The notes under the pieces were generated by a model that searched no databases, was not told where the DNA came from, and saw only the letters and a list, made by a program, of their open reading frames with translations. Position numbers and translations under genes: made by a program. A stretch of 36,443 bases of DNA from Seohaeicola zhoushanensis (GTDB lineage: Bacteria; Pseudomonadota; Alphaproteobacteria; Rhodobacterales; Rhodobacteraceae), in assembly GCF_014656415.1 (NCBI RefSeq), contig NZ_BNCJ01000030.1, positions 1 to 36,443 of the forward strand, written 5' to 3'. This document shows positions 23,968 through 30,494 of this stretch, in pieces (within the stretch, counting starts at the first letter, position 1; every line of letters begins with the position of its first letter).

Positions 23968-25043
23968 CTCAACCGCTCCGTCTTCAGGAAGGTCTTCTGC
24001 CGTTGGAAGCCGCGTTTCTTGTACATCGGGAAGACGCTGAAAAAATGGTGGACTTTCTGCCAGCGGCCATAGAGACCGTCCGGTTCGAAGAGGATGAAGA
24101 CCAGCAGGATAAGGCCGAAGATCAGGCTGTCGAAGCCGCCCGACTGCGCGATGGCGGCAGGCAGCCAGACCTTGATCAGGCTCAGCACAGTCGGCAGCAG
24201 CACGATGAAGAAGGCTCCGAAGACCGCGCCGTGGATCGTGCCGAGCCCGCCGACCACGACCATCAGCAAAAGCCGGATCGACTCGTTCATGCCGAAGACC
24301 TCGGGCGTGACGTAGTAGAAGGCATGCGCCAGCATCGCCCCCGCCACGCCCGCGAAGGCGGCGGAGAGGAAGAAGGCCCAGGTCTTGAAGAAGGCGACGT
24401 TGACGCCAAGCGCGCGGGCCGACACCTCGCTGTCGCGCACGGCGATCAGCGCCCGGCCGGAGCGGGTGCGCAGCAGGTTGCGGGTCAGCAGGATCGCCCC
24501 TGTGAAGAGCGTCAGGTTGACGAGGTAGGTCTTCCAGCTGTCGTCCATCGCAAGGCCGAGGATCGTCATCTCCGGCACCGGAAGCCCCCGATGCCCGCCG
24601 GTGAAGGCGCCGCCCCCGCCCAGAAGCCGCTCGGTCACGATGGCGACCGACAGCGTCGCGATGGCAAGGTAAAGCCCATGCATCCGGCTGCAGACCCGCC
24701 CGACCGCCGCCCCCGCCAGCCCGGCGACCAGCGCCGTCGCGGGCAGCGACAGGACGAAGGGCAGGCCATAGCGGCCCATGAGGATCGTGTGTGCATAGGC
24801 CCCGATCGCCACGAAGGCCGCCTGTCCAAAGCTGACCTGGCCTGAGAACCCGGTGAGGATCATCAGTCCCAGCCCGGCGATGGCGTAGATGTAGACAAGC
24901 GCCAGCTCGTCGAGGAAGTAGCCGTCCAGCCAGAGCGGTGCGGAGAGTGCGAGAGCGAGGAATCCGCCGTACCACGCCGCCTGCACGCCGTCACGGAACA
25001 GCCGGATGTCCTGCAGGTAGGATTTGCGGAAGAGGACGCGCAT
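23964..25043 (-). CDS. livM: Branched-chain-type ABC transporter permease, LivM-like
   Basis: This 359-aa protein has about nine to ten membrane segments and the LivM cytoplasmic-loop motif DSEVSARALGVNVAFFKTWAF, followed by GMNESIRLLLMVVVGGLGTIHG. The N-terminal stretch GLGLMILTGFSGQVSFGQAAFVAIGAYA is also typical. It forms the channel with LivH. The C-terminus has a charged tail (MYKKRGFQRQKTFLKTERLR). It overlaps livG by 4 bp and follows livH after 3 bp. Confidence 0.93.
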   Translation of the reverse strand: MRVLFRKSYLQDIRLFRDGVQAAWYGGFLALALSAPLWLDGYFLDELALVYIYAIAGLGLMILTGFSGQVSFGQAAFVAIGAYAHTILMGRYGLPFVLSLPATALVAGLAGAAVGRVCSRMHGLYLAIATLSVAIVTERLLGGGGAFTGGHRGLPVPEMTILGLAMDDSWKTYLVNLTLFTGAILLTRNLLRTRSGRALIAVRDSEVSARALGVNVAFFKTWAFFLSAAFAGVAGAMLAHAFYYVTPEVFGMNESIRLLLMVVVGGLGTIHGAVFGAFFIVLLPTVLSLIKVWLPAAIAQSGGFDSLIFGLILLVFILFEPDGLYGRWQKVHHFFSVFPMYKKRGFQRQKTFLKTERLR

Positions 25044-25046
25044 CGC

Positions 25047-25928
25047 TCAGACCTTCTTGGCGTGGATCTGGGCCAGCAGGCCCTGCGGACGGATCAGCAG
25101 CACGGCGAACATGACGAGGTAGGCACCGATCCCCTTCATCGTGGGGAAAGCGATGTCAAAAAACGGCTCGGTCACCCCAATTAGCAGGCAGCCCGCGACT
25201 GCCCCGGGGATCGAGCCGAAGCCGCCGACGATAGCGCCCGCGAAAGCCTTGAACCCAATGAACCCCATGGAGGTGGAGACCAGCGTGATCGGCGCCAGCA
25301 AGAGCCCCGCGCAGGCGCCGAACACCGCCGACATGGCCCAGATGACCGAGGTGAGGCGCTTGACAGGGATGCCCATGTAGAAGGCCGCCAGCTGGTTCTG
25401 CGACAGCGCCAGCATGGCCGCGCCATGGCGGCTGAACCGGAAAAAGGCGTAAAGCCCGACCGAGATCAGCGCCGTCAGCAGGATGGCGAGGATGCTGGAC
25501 CAGGCCATGACCACCGGGCCAATCTTTAGGTTGCCCGGGATCGGCGCAGGCAAGGTGTAGTTCCCGAAGCCCCAGATCATCCCAGCCACGGCCCGTAGTG
25601 CAATGCCAAGCGCCAGCGTCAGGATGAAGACCGTGAACACCGGTTGCCCGGTCAGCCGCCGCACCACCAGTGCGTCGATGCCGTAGCCGAAGGCGCCCAT
25701 AACGATGAGCGTCAGTCCGACGCCCAACCAGTAGGGCAGCCCCATGAGCACGATGAACTGGTAGCCGACGAAGGCGCCCATCATCATGAACTCGCCCTGT
25801 GCGAAGTTCACCTGTTCCGTCGCCTTGTAGACCAGCACCAGCCCGATCGCGATCAGGCTGTAGAGGCATCCTTGCGACAGCCCGACCAGCAACAGCTGGA
25901 GGACATCCGCGATAGTCAGCAGTTCCAT
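25047..25928 (-). CDS. livH: Branched-chain-type ABC transporter permease, LivH-like
   Basis: This 293-aa protein has about eight membrane segments. It carries the LivH markers GCLYSLIAIGLVLVYKATEQ, VNFAQGEFMMMGAFVGY and AFAGAIVGGFGSIPGAVAG. The ATG at 25928 is chosen because it begins the canonical LivH N-terminus (MELLTIADVLQLLL) and AGGAG directly precedes it. An in-frame extension to 26243 lies entirely over the SDR gene. It follows the SDR gene after 20 bp. Confidence 0.92.
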   Translation of the reverse strand: MELLTIADVLQLLLVGLSQGCLYSLIAIGLVLVYKATEQVNFAQGEFMMMGAFVGYQFIVLMGLPYWLGVGLTLIVMGAFGYGIDALVVRRLTGQPVFTVFILTLALGIALRAVAGMIWGFGNYTLPAPIPGNLKIGPVVMAWSSILAILLTALISVGLYAFFRFSRHGAAMLALSQNQLAAFYMGIPVKRLTSVIWAMSAVFGACAGLLLAPITLVSTSMGFIGFKAFAGAIVGGFGSIPGAVAGCLLIGVTEPFFDIAFPTMKGIGAYLVMFAVLLIRPQGLLAQIHAKKV

Positions 25929-25948
25929 CTCCTCCCCCCCCTTCCTTC

Positions 25949-26692
25949 CTAGCGCGCCCGAAGCCGCGTGGCTGCATCCAGCCGGACGGTCGCGCCGTTC
26001 ATGTACGCGTTCTCGATCAAGAAGGCGCAGCAGTGGGCGAATTCTTCCATCCGCCCGACGCGTTTGGGCGCCTCCACGCTGTCCACGAGGCTTTGCTGCA
26101 CCTCGGCCGACAGGCTCGCCACCATCGGCGTACCGAAAAGACCCGGCGCGATGGCGTTCACCCGTATGCCCTTCGGCCCGAGTTCGCGCGCGGCGGGAAG
26201 GTTCAGTCCGACGACCCCGGCCTTCGAGGACGCATAGGCGCATTGCCCGATCTGCCCTTCATAGGCCGCCCCGGACGAGATGTTGACGATCACGCCCCGC
26301 TCTTCCCCGTCCTCGGGGTCGTTGCGCAACATCCGCTCGGCCGCCTTGCTCATCACGTTAAAGGTACCGATCAGGTTGACCTCCACCGTCCGGCGGAAAA
26401 GGTCGAGGTCCGCCGCCATACCGTCCCGTCCGATCACCTTGAGCGGGCCGACGACCCCCGCGCAGTTCACCGCCGCATGCAGGGCCCCGAACCGGGCCAG
26501 CGTCGCGTCCATCGCGGACGCGACGCTGGCCCCGTCGGTCACGTCGACCTCGAAGGAGGCCAGCGGCCCCTCCGCCGACACCCGGTCGAATATGGCCACA
26601 CTGGCGCCCTTGCCCGCCAGATAGGCCGCCGTCGCCGCGCCAAGGCCGGAGGCGCCGCCTGTCACGACGATGGTTTTGCCCTCGATCTTCAT
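25949..26692 (-). CDS. SDR family oxidoreductase, probable 3-hydroxyacyl-CoA dehydrogenase
   Basis: This 247-aa short-chain dehydrogenase has the NAD(P) motif TGGASGLG (residues 11-18), NCAG (76-79), Ser139/140, Tyr153 and Lys157 (YASSK). An acidic residue after strand 2 (IFDR, Asp36) favours NAD. It most resembles the HSD17B10-like type II 3-hydroxyacyl-CoA dehydrogenases. It lies between the acyl-CoA dehydrogenase and livH genes, supplying the third step of beta-oxidation. Confidence 0.88.
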   Translation of the reverse strand: MKIEGKTIVVTGGASGLGAATAAYLAGKGASVAIFDRVSAEGPLASFEVDVTDGASVASAMDATLARFGALHAAVNCAGVVGPLKVIGRDGMAADLDLFRRTVEVNLIGTFNVMSKAAERMLRNDPEDGEERGVIVNISSGAAYEGQIGQCAYASSKAGVVGLNLPAARELGPKGIRVNAIAPGLFGTPMVASLSAEVQQSLVDSVEAPKRVGRMEEFAHCCAFLIENAYMNGATVRLDAATRLRAR

Positions 26693-26702
26693 GACTTGCC
26701 CC

Positions 26703-27839
26703 CTACCGGATCGCCGAGACGCCGGTCAGCGACCGGGCGATCAGCAGTTTCTGGATTTCTGTTGTGCCGTCCGGGATCGGGCCGATGATGGCCTCGCGCG
26801 CCAGACGCTCGACAATGAAGTCGGTAGTGACGCCGTTGCCGCCGTGGATCTGGACCGCCTGCCGGGTGGCGTTCACGGCGATCTCGGTCCCGTACCACTT
26901 GGCCATGGCACATTCGGTGTCGCAGCGGATCTCCCGGTCGATCAGCCCCGCCGCGCGCCATGCCAGAAGCCGGGCGGCGTCGACCTCGGTCGCCATGGTG
27001 GCGATCTTGTCGGCGATCAGCTGGTGCCCGGCGATCTTGCGGCCGTGTTGGCTGCGCTCCGTCGCGTAGCGGATGGATTCCTCCAGCGCCCGGCGGGCCA
27101 GGGCCACGCCCCACATCGCCATGTGGATGCGCGCCCGTTCGAAGACCACCAGCGTCTGCTGCAACCCGCGCCCCGCGACGCCGATGGTGTTCTCGATCGG
27201 CACCCGGACCTCATCGAGGAAGATCTGCGCCGTCGACTGGCCGTTCAGCGCCAGCTTGTGGATGTCCCGTGTCTCGAACCCGTGCTCTTCGCGGTCGACG
27301 AGGATATGGGTCAGCCCCTCTTCGGTCGCGCAGGTGCAGAGCAGGAAGTCGGCGAAGCGCCCGTTCGAGATCCAGGTCTTTTCGCCCGAGATCACCCAGT
27401 CGCCGCCGTCCCGCCGCGCGCGTGTCGTCACCGCCGCCACGTCCGACCCGACCGCGGGTTCGGAAATGCCGATGGCAATGGAGGTTTCGCCCGCCAGAAG
27501 TGGCGGCACATAGCGGTCGCGCAGCGGATCCGGCGCCAGCCGGATCATCAGGTCGGCGCCGGAGACGTTGATGAGGATAGGGATGGCGATGTCCATCGCA
27601 GAGACACCGACCTCCTCGAAGAGCATCAGGTGGGTCAGCCAGTCGAGACCCATTCCCCCGACCTCTTCGGGGTGCGGAGCGGCGGTCAGGCCGAAGCCCG
27701 CAAGGTCCTTCAGGAAGCCCTGAATGACCGCCTTTTCCATCGGTGCGCCGTCAAGCGCCAAGTAGGCGTGCTCGATCCTGTCATCGAGGAACCGTCGCAG
27801 GCTCTGGCAGGCGAGGGTCTGTTCTTCAGTGGGAAACAT
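26703..27839 (-). CDS. Acyl-CoA dehydrogenase family protein
   Basis: This 378-aa flavoprotein oxidises an acyl-CoA to the 2-enoyl-CoA, the first step of beta-oxidation. Family marks are AIGISEPAVGSDVAAV, GEKTWISNGRFAD and the C-terminal QIHGGNGVTTDFIVERLARE. The catalytic-base region reads IPDGTTEIQK where medium-chain enzymes have (Y)EGT, so the usual Glu appears as Asp. The same Asp occurs in some other ACAD groups. It is 9 bp after the thiolase gene and 10 bp before the SDR gene. Substrate length or branching cannot be deduced. Confidence 0.92.
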   Translation of the reverse strand: MFPTEEQTLACQSLRRFLDDRIEHAYLALDGAPMEKAVIQGFLKDLAGFGLTAAPHPEEVGGMGLDWLTHLMLFEEVGVSAMDIAIPILINVSGADLMIRLAPDPLRDRYVPPLLAGETSIAIGISEPAVGSDVAAVTTRARRDGGDWVISGEKTWISNGRFADFLLCTCATEEGLTHILVDREEHGFETRDIHKLALNGQSTAQIFLDEVRVPIENTIGVAGRGLQQTLVVFERARIHMAMWGVALARRALEESIRYATERSQHGRKIAGHQLIADKIATMATEVDAARLLAWRAAGLIDREIRCDTECAMAKWYGTEIAVNATRQAVQIHGGNGVTTDFIVERLAREAIIGPIPDGTTEIQKLLIARSLTGVSAIR

Positions 27840-27848
27840 CGCGGCTCC

Positions 27849-29087
27849 TCAGCGGCTCAGGATGGTTATAGCGGCCACGGCTTCTTCGATGCCGATCAGC
27901 CCGCCCCCATTTTCCGCCACGGCGACCCGCGCCCCGTCAACCTGGCGTGCGCCGGCCTCGCCGCGCAGTTGCGTGACCAGTTCGTAAATTTGCCCCAGTC
28001 CGGTCGCGCCGATGGGATGGCCCTTGCATTCCAGCCCGCCCGACGGGTTGACCGGCACGCGGCCCCCGATGGTGAAATCCCCCTGCACGGCACAAAGCCC
28101 GCCTTCGCCGAAGGACGCGAGGCCGAGATTCTCGACCTGGATCACCTCGCCGACCGCCGTCGCGTCATGCACCTCTGCGACCGAGACATCTTCCGGCCCC
28201 AGCCCCGCAATCTCGTAGGCACGGCGGGCGGCACGGGCGGTCAGGTGGTTCTCGAACTCGGCGGCAGTCCGGGCCGAGCCAGTCTGGATAACGCTCGCCC
28301 GCACCTCGATGGCGCGCTCGCGCGGGACGCCATGGCGGCGCAGCCCCGCCTCCGTCATCAGCACCGCAGCCGCACCGCCGTCGCTCATCGGGGCACACAT
28401 CGGCAGGGTTAGCGGATAGGTGATCGGCGGCGCGTTCAGCACGTCGTCAACCGTATAGGGATCGCGGAACTGCGCCTTGGCGTTTGCGCCCGAATGCCGA
28501 TGGTTCTTGGCGGACACGGCGGCGAACTGCGCCTGGGTCGAGCCGAACATCCGCATGTGCGCCTTTGCGAAGGCGGCATAGACCGCCATGAAGACCGAAA
28601 ACGGCTTGGGCGAGCGCGAGCCTTCGGGATCGTCGACGCCGACGCCAAGCGCCAGTAGCTCCGCCGTGTTCTCCTCGGCCCGCGCCAGCTCCCACCCTGC
28701 GTCGAAGAAGCTGAACATGCGGGCCTTGTCGCCGGTCCACATCTTCTCGACCCCGACGGCCAGCGCGACATCGCCCTCGCCCGCCTTCAGGAACTGGGCG
28801 GCGAGGTTCAGCGCGGTTGATCCGCTGGCGCAGGCGTTCTCCACATTGATGACCGGGATGCCCTCGATGCCCATGTCGCGCAGGGCGATCTGCCCGGCGA
28901 TCATGGTCTGCCCCTCCATGTGCCGCTGCGTGGCGTTGGAGAAATGCACCGCCTCGACCGCCGATTGCCCGATGCCTGCATCGGTCAGCGCTCCGGTCAC
29001 GGCGGACCGGGTCAGCGTCTTGACCGTCTCCCCCTCGAGCCGACCCATAGGCGTCATCGAGACCCCTGCGATATAGACTTTCTCCAT
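27849..29087 (-). CDS. Thiolase family protein (SCP2-thiolase/lipid-transfer type)
   Basis: The 412-aa protein has the nucleophile Cys86 in NVENACASGSTAL and the active-site His in GGLECKGHPIGATGLGQ. The C-terminal motif AENGGGLIG lacks the second Cys (C-G-G) of classical thiolases. That combination is typical of the SCP-x/SCP2-like thiolases that cleave branched or bulky 3-oxoacyl-CoAs. This hints that the operon handles a non-linear acid, though the inference is weak. It sits 9 bp after the enoyl-CoA hydratase-like gene. Confidence 0.9.
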   Translation of the reverse strand: MEKVYIAGVSMTPMGRLEGETVKTLTRSAVTGALTDAGIGQSAVEAVHFSNATQRHMEGQTMIAGQIALRDMGIEGIPVINVENACASGSTALNLAAQFLKAGEGDVALAVGVEKMWTGDKARMFSFFDAGWELARAEENTAELLALGVGVDDPEGSRSPKPFSVFMAVYAAFAKAHMRMFGSTQAQFAAVSAKNHRHSGANAKAQFRDPYTVDDVLNAPPITYPLTLPMCAPMSDGGAAAVLMTEAGLRRHGVPRERAIEVRASVIQTGSARTAAEFENHLTARAARRAYEIAGLGPEDVSVAEVHDATAVGEVIQVENLGLASFGEGGLCAVQGDFTIGGRVPVNPSGGLECKGHPIGATGLGQIYELVTQLRGEAGARQVDGARVAVAENGGGLIGIEEAVAAITILSR

Positions 29088-29096
29088 CGTTCCCCC

Positions 29097-29885
29097 CTAT
29101 TTCCCGGTGAAGACTGGCCTGCGTTTTTCCGCGAAGGCCCGGAGCCCTTCCTGAGCGTCTTCCGACACCAGATGCACCCGCAGCGCCTCGATCTCGCGCT
29201 GCAACAGAACTTCGGGCAGGTCGCCCTGCGTGGCATTGGCGATTGCCTTCATTTCGGCCAGCGCGCGCGGGCTTTTCGACGCGATATGCAGGGCCAGCGC
29301 CTCGAGCCGCGCGTCCAGGTCGTCGTCCGGCACCACTTCCTGCAGCAGGCCCATCCGAAGCCAGTGCGCGGCCGGCAGGCTGTCGCCGGTGAAAAGCATG
29401 TACTTGGCGTTCTGCAGCCCGATACGGGCGGGCAACACGGCCGCGCCGCCAGCCCCGGGCAGAAGGCCGAAGTTGGAATGCGCATCGCCGATGACTGCAT
29501 CCTCGGCGGCGATCAGCATGTCGCAGCACATGGCCAATTCCAGCCCCCCCGCGACAGCGATGCCGTTGATCCCGCCCAGGACGGGCTTCGGCAGAGCCCG
29601 GAGCTTTCCGAAGACCCGCGTGACGAGGTTGAGGAAATCGGGCCCCCGCCTCTGGGCTTCGACGGAGGCAAGGACGTCCTTAAGGTTCGCCCCGGCACAG
29701 AACGCCCTGCCCTGCCCCTTGATGACCAGCACTCTGACCTGCGGGTCTGCGGCGACCGCGTCGATCGCGGCGTCCAGTTCCATCAGCAGCGAAAACGAGA
29801 GTGCGTTCAGGGTATCCGGACGCGACAGGATGATCGTGGCGATCGGAAGTGTCTTAGTCAGGGTGATAGAGGAATCGTCGGTCAT
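29097..29885 (-). CDS. Enoyl-CoA hydratase/isomerase family protein, atypical active site
   Basis: This 262-aa crotonase-fold protein keeps the oxyanion-hole segments GRAFCAGANLKDV and NGIAVAGGLELAM. The two catalytic glutamates of classical crotonase are not there: the E144 position is His (GDAHSNFGLLPG for FGQPE...G..PG) and the E164 position is Tyr (NAKYMLFTG for LAMEM.LTG). It may belong to a crotonase subgroup with other chemistry, or depend on other residues. It is the first gene of the 11-gene operon; the promoter and a palindrome lie 12-55 bp upstream of its ATG. Confidence 0.88.
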   Translation of the reverse strand: MTDDSSITLTKTLPIATIILSRPDTLNALSFSLLMELDAAIDAVAADPQVRVLVIKGQGRAFCAGANLKDVLASVEAQRRGPDFLNLVTRVFGKLRALPKPVLGGINGIAVAGGLELAMCCDMLIAAEDAVIGDAHSNFGLLPGAGGAAVLPARIGLQNAKYMLFTGDSLPAAHWLRMGLLQEVVPDDDLDARLEALALHIASKSPRALAEMKAIANATQGDLPEVLLQREIEALRVHLVSEDAQEGLRAFAEKRRPVFTGK

Positions 29886-29896
29886 GCCATTATCTT

Positions 29897-29940
29897 TTAC
29901 TAACTAGTAAGTAACATATAGAGAGCCGAGGATTTGTAAA
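29897..29940 (-). promoter_or_regulatory. Promoter and TetR-type operator of the beta-oxidation operon
   Basis: Read leftward, TTTACA (29940-29935) and TATGTT (29918-29913) form a -35/-10 pair with a 16-bp spacer. The -10 overlaps a near-perfect palindrome TTACTAACTAGTAAGTAA (29897-29914, 16 of 18 bases symmetric), 12 bp upstream of the first start codon. A repressor bound there would block RNA polymerase. The TetR gene at the end of the operon is the natural candidate. Confidence 0.6.
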
Positions 29941-29954
29941 GCGGCATTTTACCG

Positions 29955-30448
29955 GGTAGTGTCGCAAACTTTTCTGTTTCCGGGTTGCAGCGGATATGTA
30001 AGCGTTGTCAATTATTTGTTGAGGCGCTTGTGGCGTGATCGATTTCAAGAGCGTGCACTATCCGAAGCCTGTGATCCTGCACGCAGTGTTCTTCTATCTC
30101 CGCTACGCCGTCTCCTATCGGGATCTTGAGGAGATCCTGGCCGAGCGTGGCGTCACGGTTGACCACGCCACGCTGAACCGCTGGGTTGTGAAGTTTTCGC
30201 CGCAGATTGACGACAGTGCTCAAGCCAGGAAACGGCCGACGGCCACAACTTGGCGGATAGACGAAACATACATCAAGGTGAAAGGCCGCTGGAGGTACCT
30301 TGACCGGGCGGTAGACCGCGACGAGAAAACCCCGGACTTCATGCTGTCCGAGCGCCGCGATTTGGCAGCGGGACGACGCTTCTTCAGGCGGTGAATGCGA
30401 TCCTGAATTTCACCGACAGTGGACGAACGATCGAGGTCCGGCAGGTCA
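29955..30448 (+). mobile_element. Truncated IS6 family element
   Basis: An IS6 end (GGTAGTGTCGCAAACTTTT, from 29955) is followed by the 5' part of a transposase gene related to, but not identical with, the one at 16748-17428. Similarity to that copy stops at about 30448, directly before the hairpin and recombinase module. The other IS end is missing. Confidence 0.75.
30035..30448 (+). pseudogene. IS6 family transposase remnant with internal deletion
   Basis: From GTG 30035 the frame encodes about 118 residues: FKSVHYPKPVILHAVFFYLR, the helix-turn-helix and WRIDETYIKVKGRW (first Asp). At about 30392 roughly 75-80 bp are lost relative to the related copy, removing the second catalytic Asp and shifting the frame to a stop. 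Beyond it, AVNAILNFTDSGRTIEVRQV is still readable in another frame up to 30448. The gene is dead. Confidence 0.8.
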
Positions 30449-30457
30449 CACGTCACG

Positions 30458-30492
30458 CAGGCGCGTTCCGGATCAGGTCCGGAACGCGCCTG
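30458..30492 (-). terminator. Strong hairpin at the end of the recombinase operon
   Basis: CAGGCGCGTTCCGGA (30458-30472) and TCCGGAACGCGCCTG (30478-30492) are perfect 15-bp arms around the loop TCAGG, starting 2 bp after the recombinase stop codon. It can act as a terminator, although no T-run follows in the leftward direction. It also marks the edge of the recombinase module against the IS6 remnant and could be a recombination site. Confidence 0.7.
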
Positions 30493-30494
30493 GA

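Noticed and set aside
23968-24975. N-terminal extension of livG by over 330 codons
   Set aside because: The extension lies over livM in another frame, while the LivG domain starts at the ATG at 23967 that overlaps the livM stop.
26670-28412. Rightward open frame of about 580 codons
   Set aside because: It is antisense to the acyl-CoA dehydrogenase and thiolase genes, whose catalytic motifs are intact.
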